Shown one piece after another: positions 8,120 to 18,112 of a DNA stretch of 36,543 bases (position 1 is its first letter; the number at the start of each line of letters is the position of its first letter). A program made the translations under genes and the position numbers. Source of the DNA: an uncultured Planctomycetota bacterium (GTDB taxonomy: Bacteria; Planctomycetota; Phycisphaerae; UBA1845; Fen-1342); assembly GCA_900696525.1 (NCBI GenBank), contig CAADGL010000004.1, positions 96,471-133,013 on the forward strand, in the 5' to 3' direction. The notes below the pieces were generated by a model that did no database searches, was not told the origin of the DNA, and saw only the letters and a list, made by a program, of their open reading frames with translations.

Positions 8120-8781
8120 GGTCCGACTCCCTGGCTTGTACGCGCGAGATGCTGCTCCTCAAATTCGCGCCGCGTCGTTTCGGAAACGAAGTAATACGTC
8201 CGGCCATCGCGGTCGAGCGTCGCGCCCGCCGCGAGCTTCGGAAACGTCGTCCCCGACACCGGGTCCGTCACCATCTGATCCCTCAGGTAGTACGGGTTCT
8301 CGTGCAGCGCCGTGTAGGTCTGGACGAATGACAGGATGCGGTCGTCGGCCCACTGGACGGCGGCTTCGTAGTCGATCGCGTCGAGCGGCATTTCCAGCGT
8401 CGAGTGCGAGTCAAACTGCATCAGAATCGGGATGATCTCCAGGTCATAGTTCAGGATCAGCTTGCGAATGTCGTGATCCGTCGTGCCCTGGAAGCGCATG
8501 CGAATCCGGGCCACCTCCGAGTGAAACTCGAACAAGAACTCACGCGTCGACTGGGTCAGCGTCGGTGTCGCCCTGATCTTGTCGCCGAATCTCTCGATCA
8601 GCAGGTCCAAACGCGGCTTGAAGATGTCGCGCAGCGTATCGAACTCCACGCCAAGCTGTGCAAGCCGTTGTTTCCACTCTTCGTGCTTGTGCGTTTCCAC
8701 CTCGTGGAAGTGCCTGCGTTGTGCTTCCATCGACGCGAATGCGCCGTCGATGCTCGCTGCCAGTTCCTGTGTGCTTTTCAT
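8116..8781 (-). CDS. Helical protein with a cysteine-less YHS-like C-terminal domain
   Basis: This gene encodes 221 residues. Residues 1-165 are mostly charged helices (EAQRRHFHEVETHKHEEWKQ). Residues of about 170-215 (MVTDPVSGTTF, then DRDGRTYYFVSETTRREFEE) follow the YHS domain pattern. YHS domains normally have DPVCG and FCSEGC, and those cysteines bind metal, often copper. Here the first is Ser and the others are Val and Thr, so metal binding by this route looks lost. The gene overlaps the patatin gene start by four bases and follows the RND remnant by 24 bases, so the three were probably one operon. The start ATG at 8781 is preceded by the GGAG of CAGGAGTC. Confidence 0.72.
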   Translation of the reverse strand: MKSTQELAASIDGAFASMEAQRRHFHEVETHKHEEWKQRLAQLGVEFDTLRDIFKPRLDLLIERFGDKIRATPTLTQSTREFLFEFHSEVARIRMRFQGTTDHDIRKLILNYDLEIIPILMQFDSHSTLEMPLDAIDYEAAVQWADDRILSFVQTYTALHENPYYLRDQMVTDPVSGTTFPKLAAGATLDRDGRTYYFVSETTRREFEEQHLARTSQGVGP

Positions 8782-8805
8782 GGCTAGACTCCTGTGACCT
8801 GACCA

Positions 8806-9154
8806 TTATCCAACTGCTGCCTGTAACTGAGCCGGCTCACCGGATCGCTGCGGCGTCCGAACGAGCCCGCGGATGACGTAGTAGAAGACCGGCGTCAGGT
8901 AGATGCCGAACAAGGTGACGCCGATCATGCCGGCAAAGACGGCCATGCCCAGCGTCTGCCGCATCTCGGCGCCGGCCCCGTGTGCGATCACGAGCGGGAA
9001 GACGCCGAGGATGAACGCGAAGCTGGTCATCAGGATCGGCCGCAGCCGCACGCGGGCGGCCTCGACGGACGCATCGAAGCGGCTGGCGCCCTGAGTCTGG
9101 CGGTCGCGGGCGAACTCGACGATCAGGATCGCATTCTTGGCCGCCAGCCGGCTG
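8806..9154 (-). pseudogene. C-terminal remnant of an RND-family efflux transporter (AcrB/MexB type)
   Basis: The minus strand reads LAAKNAILIVEFARDRQTQG, then RLRPILMTSFAFILGVFPLV, GAGAEMRQTLGMAVFAGMIG and TLFGIYLTPVFYYVIR. This is the conserved end of the HAE-1 type inner-membrane pump, covering its last transmembrane helices. A full pump has about 1,040 residues and only about 115 remain. The match stops near 9150, about 200 bases before a transposase gene reading the other way. The missing N-terminal part is not on the far side of that element. The loss is therefore a deletion or rearrangement, not a simple insertion. Confidence 0.85.
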
Positions 9155-10560
9155 GTATTTCCGCTCGCATGAAGGTTCGGATTGGGGGAGGGAAGCCGAC
9201 ATCGAAATCGGTCGGGCGGGGTTATGAGGCGCGCGCCAGACGGTCGAGAGCGCGGCGTCGGAGCCGAGCGTCGGTTGCCGAGTCGTCAGAGCGGGTCCAA
9301 AATGTCGGAGGCTGTTCATTCCTGCACTTACGGCGATCGTTCTTTGAGGTTCAGAGACCATGTTCCGCTGGCTCTACGTCCTGCTGCACCTCCTTCACGA
9401 GGCCGCGTCCGCTCGACGCGACGCCCGAATCCGGTTCCTGAAAGCCCAGGTCGAGATCCTCCGCCGCAAGCTCGGCGGCAATCGCGTCATCCCGAGCCCC
9501 GACGACCGGCTGCGGCTGCTAGCGATCGGTGCCGAGTTGAACCACGACGTCACCGACCTGGTCGGGATCGTCACACCGCAGACGTATTCTCGCTGGGTCG
9601 TCGATCAGCGGGAAGGGCGCAAGCCGAAGCCCGTCGGTCGCCCTAAGATCGCGCGGAACCTTTGCGAACTGGTCAAGCGACTGGCCAAGGAGAACGCGGG
9701 CTGGGGCTATCGCCGTATCATCGGTGAGCTGTGGAAATTGCGGCTGCGAATCGGCCGATCGTCCGTTCGCCGGATTCTGAAAGAGGCGGGCATGACGCCA
9801 TCGCCGTATCGGCGCGGGCGGGCCGAGGAGACGGTCTGGCGGAAGTTCATCCGGCTTCACCTAAACACGCTCGTCGCGTGCGATTTCTTCACGAAAAGCG
9901 TGATCACGCCGCTGGGCTCCAGGCTGGCGTACTGCCTCGTCTTCATGCACGTCGGGACGCGAAAGGTCTTTCTGAGCCCGCCCACGTACGAGCCGAATGA
10001 TCGGTGGGTCCAGCAACAGGGCCGCAACTTGCTGATGTGGCTGGAGGAGAACAAGTTAGAGGCGAAGTTCCTACTGCGCGATCGCGACAGCAAGTTCTCT
10101 TTCGCGTTCGATCGACTGCTCTTCGGCGCCGGCGTCCGGCGCGTGCGGACACCGTTGCTCGCGCCCGATGCGAACGCCTTCGCCGAATCGTGGATCGGCT
10201 CGTTCAAGCGCGAATGCCTGGATCACTTTGCCTGCTTCAGCCTTGGACACCTCGACCACATCGCACAGTCGTTCGTGAACTTTCACAACGCGCACAGACC
10301 GCACCAAGGGCTAGGAAATCGGACATTGCCTGAGGCCGCGGCTGGACCGCCGCCGGAGCGTGCTGTCGAGTCCGTTGCGGACGTGCGGCTCATTCGGTGC
10401 CAGCTATTTCTCGGAGGGCTATTGCGCCACTACCATCGCGAGGCGGCCTAAGACCTGCGAGTCGACTGCGTTCTTTGAGAGCACTCGCGTAGCAGGCGGC
10501 GTAACTTCGCCGCTGCCACACGAATCCCGTTTGGCCGAACTTGCTCAGCGGCCGCCGAGG
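9155..10560 (+). mobile_element. Insertion-sequence-like element (limits approximate)
   Basis: A single DDE transposase gene lies between the broken RND gene and cysteine synthase. I could not find convincing terminal inverted repeats. An 11-base direct repeat, CGTTCTTTGAG, occurs at 9338-9348 just before the transposase and at 10469-10479 just after it. It could mark ends or a duplication but may be chance. The 205 bases between the RND break and the transposase start hold no other gene. Confidence 0.55.
9360..10451 (+). CDS. DDE transposase with integrase core domain (IS3-like/rve)
   Basis: This gene encodes 363 residues in one frame. An N-terminal helical region is followed by an HTH-type segment (GWGYRRIIGELWKLRLRIGR). 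The rve catalytic core follows with Asp175 in ACDFFTK, Asp241 or Asp243 in RDRDSKF and Glu276 in AFAESWIGSFKREC. The spacing between the second acid and the Glu is close to DD(35)E. The terminal FHNAHRPHQGLG motif is typical of IS3-type integrase cores. Unlike classical IS3 elements there is no separate orfA and no sign of a programmed frameshift. All three acids are present, so it may be active. A GAGG motif precedes the ATG. Confidence 0.85.
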   Translation: MFRWLYVLLHLLHEAASARRDARIRFLKAQVEILRRKLGGNRVIPSPDDRLRLLAIGAELNHDVTDLVGIVTPQTYSRWVVDQREGRKPKPVGRPKIARNLCELVKRLAKENAGWGYRRIIGELWKLRLRIGRSSVRRILKEAGMTPSPYRRGRAEETVWRKFIRLHLNTLVACDFFTKSVITPLGSRLAYCLVFMHVGTRKVFLSPPTYEPNDRWVQQQGRNLLMWLEENKLEAKFLLRDRDSKFSFAFDRLLFGAGVRRVRTPLLAPDANAFAESWIGSFKRECLDHFACFSLGHLDHIAQSFVNFHNAHRPHQGLGNRTLPEAAAGPPPERAVESVADVRLIRCQLFLGGLLRHYHREAA

Positions 10561-10569
10561 AGCAGGCAG

Positions 10570-11490
10570 ATGATTCACAGCGATCTGACCGCGACGGTTG
10601 GCATGACGCCGATGGTCACACCCACTCGCCTGACGCCGGGCCTGCCGGGGCGCGTCGTCGCGAAACTGGAGATGCGAAATCCCTGTGGAAGCATCAAAGA
10701 CCGACTCGGCGTGGCATTGATCGAGGACGCCGAGCAACGCGGCGTCCTCCGGCCTGGTATGACGATCGTCGAGGCGACCGGAGGCAACACTGGCATCGGG
10801 CTGGCGTTCGCGGCGGCGATTCGCGGCTACCGGCTGGTGCTGACCATGCCGGAGTCGATGTCGAGGGAGCGCGTCGCGCTGCTTCAGCATCTCGGCGCGC
10901 AGGTGATCCTCACGCCGGGTATTCTGATGGGCGATGCGGTCGCTCGCGCCGAGCAGCTCGTGAAGGAGATCCCGGACGCGATCATGCTCGACCAGTTCAA
11001 GAACCCGGCCAACCCGGAAGTGCATCGTCGCACGACCGCCGTGGAAATCTGGGAGGACACGCAAGGCGCTGTCGATTTCTTCGTCTCGGCCGTGGGCACC
11101 GGCGGGACCATCACCGGCGTTGGTGAAGCGCTCAAGCAACGCAAACGCAGCGTGCGCGTCGTCGCGGTTGAGCCGGCCGGCGCCGCTCTACTGTCCGGTG
11201 GAGAAGCGGGGAAGCATCAGATGCCTGGGATCGGCGTCGGCTTCATCCCCGACGTGCTGAACCGGTCGATCATTGACGAGGTGGTTGTGGTTACCGACGA
11301 GGAAGCGTTCGCATGCACCCGGCGGCTCGGCCGGGAGGAAGGCATCATCGCGGGGGTCTCGTCAGGAGCTGCCGCGCATGCCGCGCTCGCAATCGCCGCA
11401 CGCCCTGAAGCATCCGGGAAAACGGTGGTCGTCATCCTCCCGGACACGGGAGAGCGGTACATCACGACACCGCTATTCAGCGCGGGCTGA
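10570..11490 (+). CDS. cysK: Cysteine synthase / PLP-dependent beta-replacing enzyme
   Basis: This gene encodes 306 residues. The ATG at 10570 has GAGGAG about eight bases upstream. The frame is open further upstream into the IS flank, but nothing there looks like this family. The enzyme would make L-cysteine from O-acetylserine (or O-phosphoserine) and sulfide. The PLP lysine is Lys43 in NPCGSIKDR. The substrate loop is TGGNTG at about 70-75 and the PLP phosphate loop GTGGT at about 176-180. SSGAAAHAAL and PDTGERY close the fold. Length is usual for CysK. It lies 62 bases before a sulfate/molybdate-type permease, which fits sulfur assimilation. It cannot be separated from cystathionine beta-synthase-like paralogues by sequence reading alone. 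Confidence 0.88.
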   Translation: MIHSDLTATVGMTPMVTPTRLTPGLPGRVVAKLEMRNPCGSIKDRLGVALIEDAEQRGVLRPGMTIVEATGGNTGIGLAFAAAIRGYRLVLTMPESMSRERVALLQHLGAQVILTPGILMGDAVARAEQLVKEIPDAIMLDQFKNPANPEVHRRTTAVEIWEDTQGAVDFFVSAVGTGGTITGVGEALKQRKRSVRVVAVEPAGAALLSGGEAGKHQMPGIGVGFIPDVLNRSIIDEVVVVTDEEAFACTRRLGREEGIIAGVSSGAAAHAALAIAARPEASGKTVVVILPDTGERYITTPLFSAG

Positions 11491-11552
11491 TCCAGCGCGT
11501 GATTTCGTCGCCAGCGTGGCTCGGTCGCGCTCAACCAAGTAATCTCTTTTCC

Positions 11553-12730
11553 ATGTACGACGCCGCCGTTCGTGACACCACAATCGCCGTCCGCGCCGAG
11601 GCCACGCCGCGCATCCGCTTCGACCGCCACGAACTCGCCGGCAGCTTCGGCGACATCGGCACCGACCTGCCGCTGCTCATCGGCATGATCGCGGCGGCCG
11701 GTCTGGATTCGGCCAGCGTCTTTACCGCCTGCTTCAAATCCTGACCGGCCTGCTCTATGGACTGCCGATGCCGATGCAGCCGCTGAAGGCGATGGCGGTG
11801 CTTGTGATCTCGCAGGGCATCGCAGGCGAGACGCTTTACGGCGCGGGACTGGCGATCGGTGCGATCATGCTCGTGCTGAGCCTGAGCGGCGCGCTGGAAT
11901 GGCTGGCCCGGGCCATCCCGCGCTGCGTGGTCCGCGGCGTGCAGGTCGGCCTGGGGCTGTCGCTCGCGACGCTGGCACTCAAGCAATACGTGCCCGCACA
12001 GGGAGGAGCCGGTTGGGGATTGGCCGCCGGCGGCTTCGTGCTCATGCTGCTCTTGTGGGGAAGTCGACGTGTGCCCGGGGGGCTGGTGCTGATTGCGCTC
12101 GGCGTGGTGTACACGCTCGTGTGGCGCGTGGATGCAGCGGCGATCGCGGGGGGCGTTGCGCTACGGCTGCCGCAGGTTCATTTGCCGGGCTGGAACAGCA
12201 TCCTGACCGGCGCAGTAGTGCTGGCGCTGCCGCAGTTGCCGCTGTCGCTCTCAAACTCGCTGATCGCGACCCGCCAGACCGTAGCCGACCTGTTCCCGCA
12301 GCGTCCGGTGACCATTCGCAAGCTCGGGCTGACGTACAGCCTCGTGAACCTGATCGCACCATTTCTCGGCGGCGTGCCGGTCTGCCACGGCTGCGGTGGC
12401 CTGGCCGGGCACTACGCCTTCGGCGCGCGAACCGGAGGCTCGGTGGTGATCTACGGCTCGATGTACGTCGTGCTCGGTCTGCTCTTCGGCGGTGTGGCGG
12501 CGCAGGTGGTCGAGGTCTTTCCGCTGCCGATCCTGGGCGTCGTGTTGCTCTTCGAGGGGCTGGTGCTCATGCGGCTGGTGGGCGACACGGCCGGGTCGCC
12601 GCGTGAGCTGACGATTGCGCTGCTGGTCGCCGTCGTCGCCATGAACGTGCCGCAGGGCTACGTGGTCGGGCTGCTGATCGGCATGGCAATGTACTACCTC
12701 GCGGGCCGGCTTCAGGTCCACAAGAGTTGA
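11553..12730 (+). pseudogene. Sulfate/molybdate permease (SulP/MOT1-like), frameshifted near 11726
   Basis: The N-terminal part reads IRFDRHELAGSFGDIGTDLP, a signature of the MOT1-like branch of the SulP transporters, and ends at a TGA at 11742-11744. In the next frame the protein continues as LLQILTGLLYGLPMPMQPLK, then repeated hydrophobic segments and GGVPVCHGCGGLAGHYAFGA. Between VFT and LLQIL one base appears to be missing (ACCGC where ACCGGC would keep the frame). Restoring a G gives a continuous protein of about 390 residues with about ten to eleven membrane segments. The rest of the sequence is fully conserved in style. Either the gene was recently inactivated or this is a base-call error. 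It follows cysteine synthase on the same strand and converges on the MFS gene with 9 bases between the stops. Confidence 0.82.
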
Positions 12731-12739
12731 TGGAACGCA

Positions 12740-13975
12740 CTAATCCGCAGCCCGATTTCTGTGATCGCACGTCGCGAGGTGGAGAACGAAGCCCGTCCCG
12801 GCCAGCATGGGCACGAGCACCGCAACCGACGCGCCGGCGACGCCGACCGCAGCCCACAGCCAGCCGAAGAGCAGGCTGCTGATCAGGTCGCCCATGCCCG
12901 TCACCACGGCCAGTGCGCCAAAGCCGCTGCCGCGAATCTCGCGCGGCAGCAGTTCAGCCGCGATTGTGTCTTCGACGGCTTCGTAGATGCCGACGCCCAT
13001 GCCGCCCAGTGCGAACATCAGACCCAGGCCGACGTAGCTCTCCACGCCGATCAGCATGCACGCCGCCGCCAGCGCCGCGCACACGTATCCGGACGCCAGC
13101 AGCAACCGCCGATTGAAGTGGTCGGCGATCCACCCGCCGGCATACGACCACGCCGCGTAGAGCACGTTGTGCAGCACATAGAACGCGACGGACAAGTGCG
13201 CCGCCTGATCCGCGCCGACCTTCGGCGTGAGCACCGCGACTGCGTATAGGATGTAGAACGTGTCGGCGAAATCGCCGATGCCGAACAACCCGACCGCCGC
13301 GAGGAACTCCTTGTAGGGTTTGCTGAAGCTACCGAAGCTCCGCAGGAACGGCGTCTTGACTGGCTCGCGATCGGTCCGTTCGCGCACCAGGAACACAATC
13401 GCCAGCACCGCGAGCAGCGCCGGCACGGCCGACCACGCGATCAGCGTGCGGTGATCCGCTTCGGCCGCCAGCAGCACGTACACCGCCGCCGGCGCGAGGA
13501 TCGCCCCGCACGTGTCCATCGCCCGCTCCAGCCCGAACGCCCGACCGTAGGTCTCGGGCGTGACGGCGTCGGCCAGCAGCGCCTTGCGGGCCGGCGTGCG
13601 CAGCCCGCGCGACACCCACGCCAGCACGCGCCCGGCCAGCACCACCGGCCAGACCGTCGCGGCGGCGATGACTAGGGGCGCGACGGCCATGACGCCGTAC
13701 CCGCCTGCGGCGATGCGCTTGCGGCTGCGCAGCCGGTCGGCCAGCCAGCCGCCGTAGAGCTTGGCCGCGCTCGACAGCCCGTCGGCCACGCCCTCGACCG
13801 TGCCCAGCGCCGCGGCGGCCGCCCCCAGCGACGCCAGAAACGCCGGCAGGAGCACGGTGACAGTCTCGTGGCTCAGATCGGAGAACAGCGACGCCAGGCC
13901 GATGCCCAGGACGGTGCGGTTGAGCCAGCGCCTTGGTGTGGTTACTCGCCCAGCTGCCTTACTTGCTCTGTTCAC
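12740..13975 (-). CDS. Major facilitator superfamily transporter
   Basis: This gene encodes 411 residues with about twelve hydrophobic segments. The MFS loop after the second segment reads GGWLADRLRSRKR (G-x-x-x-D-R-x-x-R/K) near residues 75-87. A related GGWIADHFNRR occurs in the second half near 275-285. AWVSRGLRTPARKALLADAV resembles the MFS branch often annotated as nickel- or drug-resistance transporters. The substrate cannot be named. The start overlaps the dynamin-like stop by four bases (ATGA), so it is the last gene of the long minus-strand run. Confidence 0.87.
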   Translation of the reverse strand: MNRASKAAGRVTTPRRWLNRTVLGIGLASLFSDLSHETVTVLLPAFLASLGAAAAALGTVEGVADGLSSAAKLYGGWLADRLRSRKRIAAGGYGVMAVAPLVIAAATVWPVVLAGRVLAWVSRGLRTPARKALLADAVTPETYGRAFGLERAMDTCGAILAPAAVYVLLAAEADHRTLIAWSAVPALLAVLAIVFLVRERTDREPVKTPFLRSFGSFSKPYKEFLAAVGLFGIGDFADTFYILYAVAVLTPKVGADQAAHLSVAFYVLHNVLYAAWSYAGGWIADHFNRRLLLASGYVCAALAAACMLIGVESYVGLGLMFALGGMGVGIYEAVEDTIAAELLPREIRGSGFGALAVVTGMGDLISSLLFGWLWAAVGVAGASVAVLVPMLAGTGFVLHLATCDHRNRAAD

Positions 13976-15690
13976 GTCATCCCCCGGGCACCACGACCGA
14001 CTTCCCCAGTGCGCTCAGCCATTTGGGCTTTTTCAAGCCGAGCGAGATACGCCTGCAAACCGCCCGTATCGGCCGGTTCCACGCGGAGCATCCGAGTCAA
14101 GCTCACGATCTCATTTTCGATTGAATCCAGCGCCTGCTGATGCAGGCCGACGATCGCCCCACAGACAGCGTCTGACCAGTCGGCGGCCAGGCGCGACAGA
14201 TTCTTCTCAACCTCCCACGGAATCTTTCGACGAAAGTGACCGTGGAACAGCCCGCCCAGCACTCGCATGGGGATCAGGAACCACAGCAGGTCGATCGAGA
14301 TATCGAAGACCTTGCCGATTGCGATGGGCGGGGCGGCGACGGCGACGGGCCGCGCTTCCCAACGCAGCGGCGAGAGTGAGATGCCCAGGGCGGCATCCAT
14401 GTTGCGGCTGAGCCGATCGCGGAAGGCTTCTACCAGCCGCGCGAAACGTTCCTGGGCCTCCTCGACGAGCTGGCGCGCCAGCGGCGCGATCGACTGCGAC
14501 ACGTCGGAGAGTTCGCGCAACAATTCTCCGTGCAGCCACTCCTCGAAGCGCTGCCGCTGCACCGCGAGGTTGCCGCACCAGCCGGGCAGCTCTTCCCGCG
14601 CCCGCCGGACCAGCAAATCGGCGAGTTCGGACTGTCGCGGCTTGAGCTTCGCTTCGAACGCCGTACGCGTCGCGCCAACCAGTCGCTGCGACGTGAGCGA
14701 GAGCTCATCGCGGATCACGCCCTCGCGCACGGATTCACCCAGTACCGCGTTCTTCAGAACGTCACGCTGTTCCTGCGTGCGTTCGGCGGCGCGCAGGGCG
14801 ACCGTCAGGTATTCGCGACAAGCCTGCGTCAGTCCCGCCAGCTTGTGGCGCAGCGTTCGTTCACGCTCGGCATCGAGTTGGCGCGCGAGAGGGAGCAGTA
14901 GCTCGCTGGAAAGGCGGTGCTTCCAGTGTTGCGTCTGCGTGCGCGTCGAAAACGGCAGGATCGGCGTGCCGTCGCCGACCTGCTCGCGCCGCAGCCCCTC
15001 GCGGACGAACGCCTCGACTTCCACCCGCTGCGATTCGCTGAGCAGGTCCACCTTGCTGAGGATGATCGCGACGCGCGGCGCATGCCGGCGGACCTCGGTC
15101 AGCAGTCGCCGGTCCTCGTCGGCGAGCGGCCGGTCGGCGCTGATGACCACCAGCGCCACGGCCACGTGCGGCAGCCATTCCTGCGTGCTCTGCGTGTTGT
15201 GGGAGAGGATGCTGCCCAGCCCGGGCGTATCGACGAGCCGCAGACCGTCGAACTCCGACCAGGCTGGCGTTTGAAGATCGACGCAGGCGACTTGCCGCCG
15301 GTTGGCGGGATTGCGGGTTTCCGCGACGAAGTCGGCGATTGCCTCGACGGCGATTGGCTCGACGCGACCGTCCAGGTACGTGACGCGGGCGGCGCACTGT
15401 TTCCCCGCGCTCAGGCGCGTGACGACCGTCGTCACCGGCAGGACACCCACCGGGAGCAGTTCGGAGCCGACCAGAGCATTGAGCAGCGAACTCTTGCCCG
15501 ACTTGAACTGCCCGAGTACCGCCACATCCAGCGGCGCGTCGTGCTCGGCCAGCTCGCGGCAGGCGGCCAGCGAGGGCTGCAAACTGCGCAGCGCGAACCG
15601 CTCCGCGACCTGCGCTACCGCATCGAGCACGGTAGTCGCGCCATGCGAAGTTGCCGGCGTCGATGTATTGCGAAGGTTGACGTGGTTCAT
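13972..15690 (-). CDS. Bacterial dynamin-like GTPase
   Basis: This gene encodes 572 residues. The GTPase domain is clear: P-loop [10 protein letters not shown] at about 60-69, switch I Thr in [10 protein letters not shown] near 84-93, DTPG at 154-157 and SKVD at about 212-215. The rest is long helices with many Arg, Glu and Gln. A hydrophobic stretch, [19 protein letters not shown], lies near residue 470 and could insert in or bind membrane. Bacterial dynamin-like proteins remodel or fuse membranes, and the role here is unknown. The gene overlaps the enolase stop and the MFS start by four bases each (ATGA), which implies translational coupling. Confidence 0.85.
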   Translation of the reverse strand: MNHVNLRNTSTPATSHGATTVLDAVAQVAERFALRSLQPSLAACRELAEHDAPLDVAVLGQFKSGKSSLLNALVGSELLPVGVLPVTTVVTRLSAGKQCAARVTYLDGRVEPIAVEAIADFVAETRNPANRRQVACVDLQTPAWSEFDGLRLVDTPGLGSILSHNTQSTQEWLPHVAVALVVISADRPLADEDRRLLTEVRRHAPRVAIILSKVDLLSESQRVEVEAFVREGLRREQVGDGTPILPFSTRTQTQHWKHRLSSELLLPLARQLDAERERTLRHKLAGLTQACREYLTVALRAAERTQEQRDVLKNAVLGESVREGVIRDELSLTSQRLVGATRTAFEAKLKPRQSELADLLVRRAREELPGWCGNLAVQRQRFEEWLHGELLRELSDVSQSIAPLARQLVEEAQERFARLVEAFRDRLSRNMDAALGISLSPLRWEARPVAVAAPPIAIGKVFDISIDLLWFLIPMRVLGGLFHGHFRRKIPWEVEKNLSRLAADWSDAVCGAIVGLHQQALDSIENEIVSLTRMLRVEPADTGGLQAYLARLEKAQMAERTGEVGRGARGMT

Positions 15691-16982
15691 CGGGCCAGAG
15701 GGTTCTCGAATACCGCCACCTTTCCCAGCTCCGCCTCAATCTCCAGCAGCCGGTTATACTTGGCGATACGCTCGCTGCGGCAGGCCGAGCCGGTCTTGAT
15801 CTGGCCTCCGCCCATCGCGACCGCGAAGTCGGCCATGAACGGGTCCTCGGTCTCGCCGGAACGGTGCGAAATCACATAGCCCCAGCCCGCCTTGCGGCAA
15901 AGATTGATCGCCTCGATCGGTTCCGTGACCGTACCGATCTGGTTGAGCTTGATGAGCACGGCGTTGCTGCACTTCTCGCGGATTCCGCGCGCGATGAACT
16001 GCGTATTCGTGACATAGATGTCGTCGCCGACGATCTGCACGCGCTTTCCGAGAGCGGCCGTGTGCTGCTGAAAACCCTCCCAGTCGTTCTCGGCCAGGCC
16101 ATCCTCGATTGAGATGATGGGATAGCGTTCAATCCACTGGCCGAAGAGCGCCGTCATGTCTGCCGCGGACTTGCGGCCCTGACCCGACTTCGACAGGTTG
16201 TACGTGATCGGCGCACCGCCGCTTCCGCCCTCGGCGAATGAGCTGGCTGCCGGATCGAGCGCGATCGCGACATCCTTGCCCGGCCTGTATCCGGCCGCTG
16301 AAATCGCTGCGAGGATGACGTCGCAGGCCTCGTCGTTGCTCTTCAGGTTCGGCGCGAAACCGCCTTCGTCGCCGACGCCCGTCGCGTAGCCCTTCTTCTT
16401 CAGGATGTTCCGCAGCGCGTGAAATGTCTCCGCGCCGTAACGCAGCGCCTCGGCGAACGTCGGCGCGCCGATCGGCATGACCATGAACTCCTGGAAATCG
16501 ACGCTGTTGTCCGCGTGCTTGCCGCCGTTGAGGATGTTCATCATCGGCACGGGCAGCCGCGTCGCACCCGGACCGCCGAGGTAGGCATAGAGAGGAATGT
16601 TCGCGGCCTGGGCCGCCGCGCGAACCACGGCCATCGAAACACCCAGAATGGCGTTCGCGCCCAGCTTGCCCTTGTTCGGCGTTCCGTCCAGATCGATCAG
16701 CAGATGGTCGATCTCGGCCTGTCGCGACGGGTCCAGGCCCACGAGCTTCGGCGCGATGGTTCGAGTGACGTTCTCGACCGCCTTGAGAACGCCCTTGCCG
16801 CCGTAGCGCTTGGCATCGTCGTCGCGCAGCTCAACGGCCTCGTTCTCGCCGGTGGACGCGCCGGACGGGACCGACGCGCTTGCGGTAATGCCGTTATCCA
16901 GTGTGACGAACACCCGAATCGTCGGGTTGCCGCGCGAGTCGAGAATCTCCATCGCGCGAACGGAATCGATCTTGCGGTTCAT
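15687..16982 (-). CDS. eno: Enolase (phosphopyruvate hydratase)
   Basis: This gene encodes 431 residues, full length for enolase, which converts 2-phosphoglycerate to phosphoenolpyruvate. Conserved parts are ILDSRGNPT near 14-22, [37 protein letters not shown] with the catalytic Glu, [11 protein letters not shown] with metal-binding Asp, KLNQIGT with the catalytic Lys, SHRSGETED and [16 protein letters not shown]. The ATG has GAGGAG upstream and overlaps the phosphoesterase stop (ATGA). It sits inside a run of apparently unrelated genes, so expression is probably shared with a dynamin-like GTPase and a phosphoesterase. This is an unusual setting for a glycolytic gene. Confidence 0.97.
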   Translation of the reverse strand: MNRKIDSVRAMEILDSRGNPTIRVFVTLDNGITASASVPSGASTGENEAVELRDDDAKRYGGKGVLKAVENVTRTIAPKLVGLDPSRQAEIDHLLIDLDGTPNKGKLGANAILGVSMAVVRAAAQAANIPLYAYLGGPGATRLPVPMMNILNGGKHADNSVDFQEFMVMPIGAPTFAEALRYGAETFHALRNILKKKGYATGVGDEGGFAPNLKSNDEACDVILAAISAAGYRPGKDVAIALDPAASSFAEGGSGGAPITYNLSKSGQGRKSAADMTALFGQWIERYPIISIEDGLAENDWEGFQQHTAALGKRVQIVGDDIYVTNTQFIARGIREKCSNAVLIKLNQIGTVTEPIEAINLCRKAGWGYVISHRSGETEDPFMADFAVAMGGGQIKTGSACRSERIAKYNRLLEIEAELGKVAVFENPLAR

Positions 16983-17731
16983 GTGCGTTCTCCTCGCGAA
17001 TCGGGTCGCTCGCCTTCGCGCTGCTCAACGCGCCCGCGACGCAGTGTCTCCATCAGCACTGTACGGGTTTCGGGACACAACTCAATTCGATCAATCGCAT
17101 CCGTCGCGGCGTCGATGTCATACGCGACACGCCGCAAGCGGATTTCACCATCCTGCCAGAGCGCGTAGGCTGCCCGTGGATCACCGTCCAGCGGCTGTCC
17201 GACCGAGCCTGGGTTCACGATGCGTAGGCGCCCGCATTCACGTGCAAAGGGCAGGTGCGTATGGCCGACGACCAACACGTCTGCGTCCACGGCGGCGACA
17301 ATCTCGCTCAGATACGCGTCACTGACTGTCGGGACAAGCGAATAGTCGGACAGCGAATCGCGCGGCGTGGCGTGGTAGAGCGCGAAGCCCGTGGCATCGA
17401 TTCTCACCGTCAGGTGCAGCGGAAGTCGCGCCAGCCAAGCGATGTCCGGGGCGTCAAGTTGGCCGCGCGTCCAGCCGCGCATCGCCAAGGCGATGGGCTG
17501 CTTCGCGGCGCTAGCTCGTGGATCGGCCGACCATGCCACGGCGTGGTCATGGTTGCCGCATACGCTGATCGCCCCGAGTTCACGCAGCCGTCCAATCACC
17601 GATCGCGGATCGGGGCCGTAGCTCACGGCATCCCCTGCGAAAAGCACATGATCGACCGACCCGGCGTCCGTCAGCACGGCTTCCAGTGCCCACGGATTCG
17701 CGTGAATGTCTGATACGATCAGCAGCTTCAT
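16979..17731 (-). CDS. Calcineurin-like metallophosphoesterase (YfcE/MJ0936 type)
   Basis: This gene encodes 250 residues from the ATG at 17731, which overlaps the TPR gene stop (ATGA) and follows GGGGAAGG. The dinuclear metal motifs are complete and in order: SDIHAN with Asp8 and His10, GDAVSYGP with Asp34, GNHDH at 59-63, and GHTHLP near 156-161. [13 protein letters not shown] follows, as in YfcE-like phosphodiesterases. The natural substrate is not known. The frame is open further upstream, but those residues overlap the TPR gene and look non-coding. Confidence 0.9.
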   Translation of the reverse strand: MKLLIVSDIHANPWALEAVLTDAGSVDHVLFAGDAVSYGPDPRSVIGRLRELGAISVCGNHDHAVAWSADPRASAAKQPIALAMRGWTRGQLDAPDIAWLARLPLHLTVRIDATGFALYHATPRDSLSDYSLVPTVSDAYLSEIVAAVDADVLVVGHTHLPFARECGRLRIVNPGSVGQPLDGDPRAAYALWQDGEIRLRRVAYDIDAATDAIDRIELCPETRTVLMETLRRGRVEQREGERPDSRGERT

Positions 17732-18102
17732 GCCTTCCCCGCATTCGGGTCCGATTCCGGGCCTGCGGGCCAATGCCGCCGCAACAGCCGACGAGCCTCG
17801 TCCGTGCAGGAGCCTTCCGCAACCAGCTCTCTCAGCAATTGCTGTGCCTCGCCCATGCGTTTCAGTGCCACCAGCACGGTCGCCCAATGCAGCTTGAACC
17901 AGGGTTCGTACGGGTTGAGCCACACCGCCCGCCGAAACTGCGACTCGGCCAGTTCCAGCGCATCGCGACCCAGCAGATACACTCCCAGTTGGTCGCGGTC
18001 GTAGCCGAGGAACGGGCGCGGCCGCAGCGCCTCCTCGCGGGCAAGCTGCGGGTCGCGGCGTCGGTCGCTTCGACCCATTCGCGTTTTCGAATTTCGATCC
18101 AT
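17728..18102 (-). CDS. Small TPR-like protein
   Basis: This gene encodes 124 residues from the ATG at 18102, which has a GAGG about eight bases upstream. Residues 40-105 form two or three helical repeats of TPR type. The first includes LGVYLLGRDALELAESQFRR. The second includes PWFKLHWATVLVALKRMGEA. Such repeats usually bind other proteins. Its stop overlaps the phosphoesterase start, so the pair may act together (inference). It lies 10 bases after the small membrane protein gene. Confidence 0.75.
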   Translation of the reverse strand: MDRNSKTRMGRSDRRRDPQLAREEALRPRPFLGYDRDQLGVYLLGRDALELAESQFRRAVWLNPYEPWFKLHWATVLVALKRMGEAQQLLRELVAEGSCTDEARRLLRRHWPAGPESDPNAGKA

Positions 18103-18112
18103 CTCACCGGCC

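Noticed and set aside
9155..10560. Terminal inverted repeats of the insertion sequence
   Set aside because: Comparing both flanks gave no convincing inverted match, only an 11-base direct repeat.
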